This document shows, one piece after another, positions 6,092 to 12,409 of a DNA stretch of 15,414 nt. A program made the translations under genes and the position numbers. Source of the stretch: Pseudomonadota bacterium (lineage in GTDB: Bacteria; Myxococcota; Polyangia; Polyangiales; Polyangiaceae). Positions within the stretch are counted from its first letter, which is position 1. Every line of letters begins with the position of its first letter. The stretch spans positions 1 to 15,414 of the forward strand of contig JAEZYO010001026.1 in assembly GCA_023419055.1 (NCBI GenBank), in the 5' to 3' direction. The notes under the pieces are model-generated. The model was not told where the DNA came from and did no database searches. It saw nothing but the letters and a program-made list of their open reading frames with translations.

Positions 6092-7906
6092 TCAGCCACC
6101 GCAGGCGTTGGTGGTCGAGCCGCCGCCGGTCAGGGCCGACTTGTTGGCGAGCGCCGCCGGACAAGTGACCTCCTTGTAGACCATCTTCGGGTTGTCGGCG
6201 GCCATCATCCAATCCGCATAGAAGAGGCACGCCTGGCGTAGCTCTCCCAGGCCCCTCGCGTCGGTGAACACGCTGTTGCACTTCTGGCGCAAGCAATCCT
6301 GCGTCTGTTGAACCGTGCCGCCGTAGTTGAGCTGGCGGCGGCAAACCGACAGCATGCCGCCGTACTGATCGCCGAGCTCCGAGGACGACACACCCCACTG
6401 CGAGGAGCACGCGTTGAACTGCCCGACGCCACCACCGGGGACCTGAATATCGAACTGGCCCTGCGACACGTCACCCCCGACGTTGATCGACTGCACGATC
6501 ATCGTCTTGCCCTTGAGCGCCACCGATCCGGGATCATTCGCGGAGTGTTGACCCTGGCCCGTGAACTGAAGCTCGTAGCACTTGCCGCAGGAGTTCGTGC
6601 CCGTGGGCGTCGCCGCGTAGCCGTACGCGAGCGTGTTGCTCACGGCCCAAGGCGTGAGGCCGTAGCACATGTACGCGCTGCCGCCGCTGCACGCGCTCTG
6701 CACGCCGTAGTTGGAGCCGTAAGATTGGTTCTGCGCGTTGCAGGACGACAACGCTGGACCGCTCGAGACATTCCCTGACCAACCGCAATGCGGCTTACAG
6801 CAGTCCCAGTACCTCGAAGTCCAACCTTGCGTTCCAGTGATCGGCGGGCAGGTAGGGCCGCCGCCGGTGCCGCCGCTTCCGCTGCTACCGCCCGTTCCGC
6901 CCGTTCCACCGGCTCCGCCGCCGCCACCACTGCCGCCGCCGCCGTTGCACGTCGCGCTGCCGGTGCTGCCCGTCGCATTGCACTGCACGGCCACGCTGTC
7001 GACGTAGAGGTTGCGATCGCCGGAAGTGCCGTTGTAGTCGTTCGTGAACTGGACCTGGACGCGCCGCGTGCCTGAAGAGCTGGCGTTGTAGGTGAAGGTG
7101 TAGTTCGTGTAACTGGTAGCTGGGACCTCGACCACGCCGATACACGTTCCCCCGACCGTCACCCGCATCAGCGGTGACGCGCCGCCCACACTTCCACCAC
7201 GGGCGCTGACGGTGATGCGATGGTTGCCCTGCGCGAAGTTGTGGTCGCGATAGAGCTCGACGGTGTCGCTCCACACGTTCCAGCCGCCGCTGACGGCCTG
7301 CCCACCCACCTTGGTCATCCCGGCGCTAGCGTCGTTCGACTCCGCCTGGTACGTGGCCGAGCAGGTAGCACCACCAGTGCCACCGGTGTTCCCAGTGTTC
7401 CCAGTGTTCCCAGTGTTCCCGGTGTTACCCGTGTTGCCACTACCGGCCGTGCCGCCGTCTCCACCGGTGCCGCCCATCCCGCCGGAGCCGCTCGTCCCGC
7501 CCGCGCTGAACGAAGCCATGGTCGCGCGATAGTTGCTCGAGCTGGTCGCGTTCGCACAGAAGCCAAACTGGATGGTTTGGCCCGGATTGATGGTCTTGTT
7601 CCAATCCAGAGGAGTGAAGGTCGAGCCGCTCCGCGTCGCGCTGTGGTGAGACGTGACCGTCGAGTTGTTCAGGTTCAGGACGACGGTCCACCCGCTCACC
7701 GCGGAACTACCCTTGTTGGCGATCGAGACCGTCGCGCAGTAGCCCGCCGCCCAATCGTTGTTGATCGCCAGCAAGGCCTCGGCGGCGCCCGAGGTCAAAG
7801 CAGATGATTCCGAGCTCAGATCGACGCCGTCGTCGAGCGAACCACTGGCGCAACCAACCAGCAGAGTAGCCGCACAAAGCTTAGCGTAGCTCGATCGTGA
7901 GTTCAT
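6092..7906 (-). CDS. Lipoprotein GH45 endoglucanase with CBM2 and CBM36/60-like modules
   Basis: This 604-aa modular protein is a predicted beta-1,4-endoglucanase. Domains in order: type II signal peptide with lipobox LVGC (C19); CBM2 cellulose-binding module (about 45-135, W52, W73, W102, likely C57-C117 disulphide); Gly/Asn/Thr linker with six GNT units (158-175); Ca-dependent CBM36/60-like xylan-binding module (about 184-309, candidate calcium Asp in FTNDY, SGDRN, YVDSV); Gly-rich linker (321-350); GH45 domain (about 352-604). GH45 hallmarks are TSRYWDCCKPHCGW with the catalytic Asp D368, and QFDIQVPGGGVGQF with the second Asp D486, plus many cysteines. The start is set at ATG 7906 because GAAGGAG (7912-7918) precedes it by 5 bases and the lipobox follows; upstream in-frame sequence is non-coding in style. 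Function is well supported, the lipid anchor moderately. Confidence 0.93.
   Translation of the reverse strand: MNSRSSYAKLCAATLLVGCASGSLDDGVDLSSESSALTSGAAEALLAINNDWAAGYCATVSIANKGSSAVSGWTVVLNLNNSTVTSHHSATRSGSTFTPLDWNKTINPGQTIQFGFCANATSSSNYRATMASFSAGGTSGSGGMGGTGGDGGTAGSGNTGNTGNTGNTGNTGNTGGTGGATCSATYQAESNDASAGMTKVGGQAVSGGWNVWSDTVELYRDHNFAQGNHRITVSARGGSVGGASPLMRVTVGGTCIGVVEVPATSYTNYTFTYNASSSGTRRVQVQFTNDYNGTSGDRNLYVDSVAVQCNATGSTGSATCNGGGGSGGGGGAGGTGGTGGSSGSGGTGGGPTCPPITGTQGWTSRYWDCCKPHCGWSGNVSSGPALSSCNAQNQSYGSNYGVQSACSGGSAYMCYGLTPWAVSNTLAYGYAATPTGTNSCGKCYELQFTGQGQHSANDPGSVALKGKTMIVQSINVGGDVSQGQFDIQVPGGGVGQFNACSSQWGVSSSELGDQYGGMLSVCRRQLNYGGTVQQTQDCLRQKCNSVFTDARGLGELRQACLFYADWMMAADNPKMVYKEVTCPAALANKSALTGGGSTTNACGG
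7386..7439 (-). repeat. Six 9-bp tandem repeats encoding the GNT linker
   Basis: Six consecutive 9-bp units read GTGTTCCCA on the + strand (three identical, then GTGTTCCCG, GTGTTACCC and GTGTTGCCA). On the - strand they encode Gly-Asn-Thr six times, in the flexible linker between the CBM2 and the second carbohydrate-binding module. The 9-bp period keeps frame, so copy-number slippage would only change linker length. Confidence 0.9.
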
Positions 7907-7911
7907 CAGCG

Positions 7912-7918
7912 CTCCTTC
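7912..7918 (-). promoter_or_regulatory. Shine-Dalgarno that fixes the cellulase start
   Basis: On the - strand GAAGGAG lies 5 bases before the ATG at 7906. The open frame runs 93 codons further upstream, so this site, together with the lipobox that follows the ATG, decides the true start. Confidence 0.8.
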
Positions 7919-8243
7919 GGGGAGGGACGACGCACACTGCATCTCGTCGTCGTTGGAGAACGAACGATCGCATCCGCCCGACGGCTCCGCAATTCCAATT
8001 CTGACTCGATCTAGATCTGGAACAGGTTCCAGATCGACGACAAGTTTCCTGAGGCGGGGCTCTCGCGCGCCTCGGTTCCGCGCGCGCCACAAGATTCGTC
8101 GTTGGACGGCACGAGCGAGTCGCGCCTGCACATCGACGTGGCGAGGTGGCTCGTCGCGCGCTCGTCTCGTGCGCGCCTGTCTCACGAGCTCAGTCCGAAT
8201 TAGCCACGGTGATCGAGCGAAAACCAGGCTTTAAGTTGAGAGC
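7919..8243. promoter_or_regulatory. Divergent control region, cellulase / M48 lipoprotein
   Basis: This stretch lies between two divergent start codons (7906 on -, 8244 on +). It contains the 22-bp palindrome at 8014-8035 and an overlapping GATCTAGATC (8008-8017). The part from about 7990 to 8040 is clearly more AT-rich than the flanks. I could not assign -35/-10 boxes with confidence. No real gene is seen in it. Confidence 0.5.
8014..8035. promoter_or_regulatory. 22-bp perfect palindrome, probable operator
   Basis: GATCTGGAAC (8014-8023) and GTTCCAGATC (8026-8035) are exact inverted repeats with an AG spacer, centred about 119 bases upstream of the cellulase ATG and 220 bases from the M48 start. 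A second palindrome, GATCTAGATC (8008-8017), shares its left end. Size, symmetry and position fit a dimeric repressor or activator site. No regulator gene of an obvious family is adjacent. Confidence 0.5.
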
Positions 8244-9101
8244 ATGACACGCGCGCCTTCTCGAACGAAGCGGCTGCGTCGAGCAAGAGCCGGAGCCAGA
8301 CCCCGCTCGTTCCGCACCTGGCTCTCGGTGTGCACGTTGCTCGCTGCGGCCTGCACCACTTCGGCGACGGGACGACAGCAGCTGCTGCTCGTATCGGACA
8401 GCGACCTGAACGCCATGGGCAAGCAGGCGTTTCAGGACATGAAGAAGGAAGAGACCGTCGACAAGGAGGGGCGAACCAACGACTACGTGAGCTGCGTCGC
8501 TCACGCCGTCCTCGCCGCCAACGGTGCCAAGCCCGCAGAGTGGGAGATCGTCGTCTTCGACAGCAAAGAAGCGAACGCCTTCGCGCTCCCCGGTCGAAAG
8601 ATCGGCGTCTACACGGGGATGCTGAAGGTCGCCCAGACTCCGGACCAACTGGCCGCGGTGCTGGGACACGAGGTCGCTCACGTCACGCAGAAGCACGGGA
8701 ACGAGCGCGTCTCCCAGCAGCTGGTCGCCGAAGGCGGGATGCAGGTCGCGAGCGTGGCGCTCGGAGGCAAAGGAGAGACTCACGACGTCGCCATGGCCGC
8801 GCTGGGGGTCGGTGCCCAGTACGGCGTGCTCATGCCCTTCAGTCGAACCCAGGAGAGCGAGGCCGACGTCGTGGGTCTCGATTACATGGCCCGCGCGGGA
8901 TTCGATCCACGGGCGGCCGTGGAGCTGTGGACGAACATGGCCGCGGCCGGCGGGGGTACGCCCCCGGAGTTTCTGTCGACGCACCCCTCCCACGACTCGC
9001 GTATTCACGACTTGGAGAAGCACATGCCCGAGGCGTTGAAGACTTACGAGAGCGCGCGAGCCGACGGCCACACTCCGAACTGTTCGCTCCAGGCTCGATA
9101 G
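8244..9101 (+). CDS. M48-family metalloprotease, lipoprotein
   Basis: The 285-aa protein is an M48 peptidase of the small lipoprotein type (like LoiP/YcaL of enterobacteria), expected to degrade misfolded envelope proteins. Zinc ligands are HEVAH (H142, H146; catalytic E143) and E204 in SRTQESEADVVG, the standard third-ligand motif. Further family motifs are NAFALPGRKIGVYTGML (about 111-127) and LSTHPSHDSRI (about 244-254). The N-terminus is basic, followed by a hydrophobic stretch ending LLAAACTT, a plausible though non-ideal lipobox (C37). The ATG has only a weak GAG before it, so the exact start is less certain; a shorter N-terminus would still leave the hydrophobic segment. It is divergent from the cellulase gene and monocistronic as far as seen. 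Confidence 0.9.
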   Translation: MTRAPSRTKRLRRARAGARPRSFRTWLSVCTLLAAACTTSATGRQQLLLVSDSDLNAMGKQAFQDMKKEETVDKEGRTNDYVSCVAHAVLAANGAKPAEWEIVVFDSKEANAFALPGRKIGVYTGMLKVAQTPDQLAAVLGHEVAHVTQKHGNERVSQQLVAEGGMQVASVALGGKGETHDVAMAALGVGAQYGVLMPFSRTQESEADVVGLDYMARAGFDPRAAVELWTNMAAAGGGTPPEFLSTHPSHDSRIHDLEKHMPEALKTYESARADGHTPNCSLQAR

Positions 9102-9170
9102 CTTTGGCGGCCGCGGCCGAGCTTCGAGAAATGTAGCAACTCGCGCCGCGTTCGAGCCGACTCCCCGCGC

Positions 9171-9620
9171 ATGGACGACAAACTCACCGGACGGATGAGG
9201 AAGCTTGCTCGCCTGGTCGCTGAAGCGCGCGACCTCTCGGAAGTCGAAACGTACTTTCATGACGAGGTCGTGCCCGACCCGGCGTTCATGACGGCGGGTG
9301 CCCCAGCTCGGCACAAGCCGCTGCACGCAGTCGTGAAAGGGGTGGCACGCGCCTACGGCTGCATATTGACCGACGAAGCCAGTCTTTTTCACCTGCCCCG
9401 GTTCTCGTTCTGGCACGGAGCGGTGGGGCACCCGCTGACGTCGCTGGCGTTGATCATCTACTTCGATGATCAACACCGCGGCGTCGCGAGCTTCGGGCAA
9501 CTCTCCGATCCTCTACATCACCGGTTTCGGTTTTCGCTCCCCGACGGCGCACGCGACCCGGAGATCGAGGTGGGGAACGTGAAACTCACCAGCGTTTCGC
9601 GCCAGCGCGGGCTGGCCTGA
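9171..9620 (+). CDS. Hypothetical 149-aa protein
   Basis: I do not recognise this protein. It has no signal peptide or membrane segment and is of mixed composition. An N-terminal charged helix-like part (MDDKLTGRMRKLARLVAEAR) is followed by a core rich in aromatics and His (FWHGAVGHPLTSLALIIYFD, about 78-99) and a beta-like C-terminus. Length, balanced composition and frame make it a credible cytoplasmic gene, although no good Shine-Dalgarno precedes the ATG. It lies 69 bases after the M48 gene and 60 bases before the repeat protein, on the same strand, so co-transcription with either is possible but unproven. Confidence 0.6.
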   Translation: MDDKLTGRMRKLARLVAEARDLSEVETYFHDEVVPDPAFMTAGAPARHKPLHAVVKGVARAYGCILTDEASLFHLPRFSFWHGAVGHPLTSLALIIYFDDQHRGVASFGQLSDPLHHRFRFSLPDGARDPEIEVGNVKLTSVSRQRGLA

Positions 9621-9680
9621 CGGAACGGACCCTCCACGCTCTGCTTCGGGGGTGGCACGGACACTGCACCACGGCAGGAG

Positions 9681-10133
9681 ATGTCACCCAAAGCTTCGCT
9701 CGCTACGGCGGCGCAGGACGGAAGCTCCGTAGCGGTCGCCGGGAGCGCGGGCACGCGGGAGAGCACGGCGGTCGCCGGCGCGACACGAACGGCGCGCAGC
9801 GCCGCGGTCGCGGGCAGCTACGGCACGGTCGATAGCGTCGGCGTGACCGGCAGCAGCAACACGGCGGCCAGCGTCGCTGTCACCGGCAGCAGCGCGACCG
9901 TTGCCAGCGTCGCCGTTGCTGGCAGCCTCGGGACGGTGGCAAGCGTTGCGATCGCCGGCAGCGCGCTCACCCTCCTGGGGGCCGCGCTTGCCGGGTGCGT
10001 GCTCACGGCGCTCTGCCGCAAATGTCGCGGCTGCGTGGCGTGCGTGGCCTGCGTCGACTGTATCGACTGTGTAGGTTGCGTCGGCTGTGTGGGGCTACGC
10101 GGGGCGGTCGGCCAGGTCGCTGTGGGCCGCTGA
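9681..10133 (+). CDS. Repeat protein with 12-residue repeats and a Cys-Xaa-Xaa tract
   Basis: This 150-aa protein has three parts. Residues 16-99 are seven tandem 12-residue repeats of the form S-V-A-V-A/T-G-S-x-x-T-x-x, themselves two hexapeptides; this periodicity suits a beta-solenoid. Residues 94-111 are hydrophobic (ALTLLGAALAGCVLTAL) and could be a membrane segment or the solenoid cap. Residues 112-136 have nine cysteines exactly every third position (112, 115, and so on to 136), mostly spaced by Val/Gly/Ala/Asp, and the protein ends VGLRGAVGQVAVGR. No signal peptide is seen at the N-terminus. AGGAG directly abuts the ATG, an unusual spacing, so the start is uncertain. Cys-Xaa-Xaa repeats are known in some azole-forming bacteriocin precursors (heterocycloanthracin type), but no cyclodehydratase is in the window. 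Metal binding is another option. Confidence 0.65.
   Translation: MSPKASLATAAQDGSSVAVAGSAGTRESTAVAGATRTARSAAVAGSYGTVDSVGVTGSSNTAASVAVTGSSATVASVAVAGSLGTVASVAIAGSALTLLGAALAGCVLTALCRKCRGCVACVACVDCIDCVGCVGCVGLRGAVGQVAVGR
9726..9977 (+). repeat. Seven 36-bp (12-codon) degenerate tandem repeats
   Basis: The repeats encode SVAVAGSAGTRE, STAVAGATRTAR, SAAVAGSYGTVD, SVGVTGSSNTAA, SVAVTGSSATVA, SVAVAGSLGTVA and SVAIAGSALTLL. They are conserved more at the protein than at the DNA level, which suggests selection on structure rather than a recent slippage event. Confidence 0.85.
10014..10088 (+). repeat. Cys-Xaa-Xaa tract, nine cysteines with 9-bp period
   Basis: Nine Cys codons (TGC/TGT) occur exactly every 9 bases from 10014 to 10088. 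The intervening dipeptides are RK, RG, VA, VA, VD, ID, VG and VG. Both Cys codons are used, so it is not a pure DNA tandem array. Confidence 0.85.
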
Positions 10134-10199
10134 GAAGAAACTTTCGCCCTCCGTCGCGCGCCCCGTCACACTCCTCGAGGCCCGGGCGATGTCTGTTTC

Positions 10200-10982
10200 G
10201 TGCGGCAAAAACGCGACCCCGGGACTTCGACGCCACTAGCCGGATCCAGCGCGATTGGACGAACCTGGCTTCGTACGACGTCTCGACGCGCGTTTCTTCT
10301 CCTGATGCTGGCGGGCTCGGCGCTCATCACCGCCGCTAGCCTCCCCTACTTCGACCCGGAGACGTACCCGCCCTTCGTGGTCGAGAAGCTGCCGGTCAGA
10401 TTCGAAGCGCTCTGGCTCGCATCGCTGCGGGTGCACGTCGTGAGCGCGGTCCTCTCCTTCCCGCTTTGTCTGGCGCTTCTGACGAGAAGCTTGCAGCGCC
10501 GGCCGCTGCTGCATCGCTGGTTGGGTCGCCTCACCGGAGCGATGGTTCTCCTCGCCTTGGTGCCGTCGGGCGTCGTGCTCGCCTTCGACGCGAAAGGCGG
10601 CCCCATCGTGACGGCTGGGTTCCTCTTGTCCGCGGCGATCGTCGCGGCTTCGATGGTGCTCGGGGTCATCGCCGGAAGGAAGCACGACCTGATCTCGCAT
10701 GCTCGCGCGATGCGGCACCTGGTCGCGCAAATGAGCGTCGCTGTCTCGTCTCGCGCCTTGATTGTCGCGCTCGACGCGGCCGGCACGGATCCTGGCCTTT
10801 CCTATGTCGTTGCGCTCTGGGGTCCAGTTCTCGGCAGCGCCGTGATCGCTGAGCTTTTTTCTCGTCGGGCGTCGTCTTTCAATCCGTTACCCACCTTGCG
10901 GAGGCTCTCTCATGAGATCTGGTTCACGTCTTCGGTTCGCATTCGTCCTTTCGCTCGTCCCGTCGTTCGCTCTGGCCGCTGA
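10200..10982 (+). CDS. DUF2306-like integral membrane protein
   Basis: This predicted inner-membrane protein (up to 260 aa) has hydrophobic segments at about residues 31-48, 68-95, 111-128, 136-158, 181-192 and 200-219. The motif LLHRWLGRLTG (about 103-113) and a later SHARAMRHLVAQMSVAVSSR region (about 166-185) resemble the conserved His/Arg motifs of the DUF2306 family of uncharacterised membrane proteins. The start is uncertain: GTG 10200 gives a 30-residue Arg/Thr-rich leader, and an ATG at residue 36 falls inside the first hydrophobic segment. The last 23 codons overlap the following gene by 71 bases and read as an Arg-rich tail, possibly extension past a natural end. Function is unknown. 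It likely forms a two-gene unit with the secreted protein downstream. Confidence 0.7.
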   Translation: MRQKRDPGTSTPLAGSSAIGRTWLRTTSRRAFLLLMLAGSALITAASLPYFDPETYPPFVVEKLPVRFEALWLASLRVHVVSAVLSFPLCLALLTRSLQRRPLLHRWLGRLTGAMVLLALVPSGVVLAFDAKGGPIVTAGFLLSAAIVAASMVLGVIAGRKHDLISHARAMRHLVAQMSVAVSSRALIVALDAAGTDPGLSYVVALWGPVLGSAVIAELFSRRASSFNPLPTLRRLSHEIWFTSSVRIRPFARPVVRSGR

Positions 10983-11343
10983 GCCGTCACTCGTCGAGTG
11001 GGCGCGGCAGCGGGTCCAAAATGCGATCGTCAAACCGCTGGGCGAGCGGGAAGGAAAGAGCAGCGCCTTTTCGCGCGAGAGGCCCGCGCCCCGCGAACGT
11101 CGAGTGCGCGTGCTCAAGGACACCGTCACGCCCGACAAGGCGGGGCGGAACTTCGTGCCCTTCGCGATCGATGTTCGCTACGGCAGCGAGTGGAAGGAGG
11201 ACATCGTGGGCTGCGTCTACGAGGGAAGCGGCGACCTCTTCGTCAAGCGCGGCGACGCGTACCGGCCGGCCGCGTTCTTGCTCGGCAAGAAGGCCGAGCC
11301 TGTCCCGCACGTCTGCCGCGAAACGGAAGCCTCGAAGGCGTGA
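10912..11343 (+). CDS. Small secreted protein, function unknown
   Basis: The 143-aa precursor has a clear Sec signal peptide: MRSGSRLRF, a hydrophobic stretch and SFALA before AEP, cleaved near residue 22. The mature 120 residues begin with a helix-like part (SLVEWARQRVQNAIVKPLGE) followed by a beta-like part with two cysteines (C101, C135) that could form one disulphide in the periplasm. I recognise no family. The start is well supported: GGAGG (10900-10904) lies 7 bases before the ATG, although both are inside the end of the upstream membrane-protein frame. Translational coupling with that gene is likely. Confidence 0.75.
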   Translation: MRSGSRLRFAFVLSLVPSFALAAEPSLVEWARQRVQNAIVKPLGEREGKSSAFSRERPAPRERRVRVLKDTVTPDKAGRNFVPFAIDVRYGSEWKEDIVGCVYEGSGDLFVKRGDAYRPAAFLLGKKAEPVPHVCRETEASKA

Positions 11344-11392
11344 GGCGTCGAATCGGTTGACGCCGTGACGCGAGCGCGTTGAATGACTTGGT

Positions 11393-12409
11393 GTGGGTAG
11401 TGGAACCGTCTACGCGCCGCCGTCAGCCCTTGCACGCGCCGCGCTGTCGTTTGCCTTGCTCGTCGGGTTCTACCTGGTGCTGCTCGGCACGGCGGCGGTG
11501 CTCTTCGTCGGCCCCCTGGTGGGCATCCTCGTCGCGCCGTCGTTCGGTCTGCGAGTCCTGTTTCTGATTGCGGTGTGCTGGCTGCCCGCGATCCTCCTGA
11601 TCGTCAGCGCGTTGAAGACCCGGCGCCCGGCGTTCGTCCCGCCCGGTCGCCCCCTGTTCAGGGAAGAAGCGCCATTGCTGTTCGGCGCGGTGGACGAGCT
11701 TGCGTCCCGCGCCGGCACCGCGCCTCCGACAGAGGTTTACCTCGATTGGTTGCCAAACCTCGCAGTGACCGAAGTTGGTAGTGTCTTCGCTCCGCGCCGG
11801 GTGCTCATCATCGGCGCTCCGCTCTTTCACATACTCTCGGTAGACGAGCTCCGCGCCGGCATTGCGCATGAGCTCGGCCATTTCATCGGCGGGGACACGC
11901 GGCTCACCACGTTCAGCCGTCAAACCCACGCCCTGTTCGCGTCCGTGCTCACCACGGTCGAACGCGATCCCTTCAAGGCTGGCACTCAGCATCTCTTCAT
12001 CGAGGCTGGGTTCGCCCTCGCGCAGGGGATCGGCGGGCTCATCGTGCGGGTCTACGGCTCGCTCTTCCTACGCCTGACCATGCCGATCAGCCGCCGGCAG
12101 GAGCTCGCCGCGGACGCGCTTTCGGCTGCGCTACTGAACGGTCGGATCGCAGGCAGCGCCCTCGAAAAGATCTCGGTCTGTGCCCCCCCTCTACGATCGG
12201 TACCTGCAGGAAGAGGTGGGGGTTGCCCTGAACCAGGGGGCGATGCCCAGCGATCTCTCGGCCGGCTTCGAACGCCTGCGGCGGCAGTTTCTTTCGAGCC
12301 AGACCGGCCGTCACTTCGTCGAGAGGGTGCGCACGCAAGAAACCGCACGCTACGACACCCACCCGGCGTTGGCCGAGCGACTGCGCGCGCTAGAAGAACA
12401 CCCGGGTAG
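11393..12409 (+). CDS. Membrane-bound M48 metalloprotease, N-terminal part (frameshifted)
   Basis: The authentic part is residues 1 to about 262 (11393 to about 12182); beyond that the frame reads an Arg/Pro-rich shadow. Two hydrophobic segments (about 13-47 and 53-73) are followed by the M48 domain with HELGH (H159, E160, H163) in GIAHELGHFIGGD and the third ligand E237 in SRRQELAADALSA. The layout (membrane anchor, then HExxH on the cytosolic or periplasmic face, then Ex3D) fits membrane M48 peptidases involved in quality control. The GTG start follows an in-frame TGA at 11384 and lacks a good Shine-Dalgarno. The protein continues in another frame at 12180-13028. Removing one C from a 7-C run joins them into a 544-aa protein. 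Confidence 0.75.
   Translation: MGSGTVYAPPSALARAALSFALLVGFYLVLLGTAAVLFVGPLVGILVAPSFGLRVLFLIAVCWLPAILLIVSALKTRRPAFVPPGRPLFREEAPLLFGAVDELASRAGTAPPTEVYLDWLPNLAVTEVGSVFAPRRVLIIGAPLFHILSVDELRAGIAHELGHFIGGDTRLTTFSRQTHALFASVLTTVERDPFKAGTQHLFIEAGFALAQGIGGLIVRVYGSLFLRLTMPISRRQELAADALSAALLNGRIAGSALEKISVCAPPLRSVPAGRGGGCPEPGGDAQRSLGRLRTPAAAVSFEPDRPSLRREGAHARNRTLRHPPGVGRATARARRTPG

Noticed and set aside
7386..7439. CRISPR-like short repeats
   Set aside because: Units are 9 bp with no spacers and are in frame within a protein linker.
7907..8185. 93-codon N-terminal extension of the cellulase
   Set aside because: Arg-rich non-coding style; the Shine-Dalgarno and lipobox place the start at 7906, and the extension would bury the signal peptide.
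8190..9500. 436-aa open frame on the - strand
   Set aside because: Antisense to the clear M48 lipoprotease and the 149-aa protein; low-complexity Arg/Val/His composition, no motifs.
9726..9977. Ice-binding (antifreeze) repeat protein
   Set aside because: The 12-residue period resembles some insect antifreeze solenoids, but the TxT/Cys ice-face pattern is missing and no signal peptide is seen.
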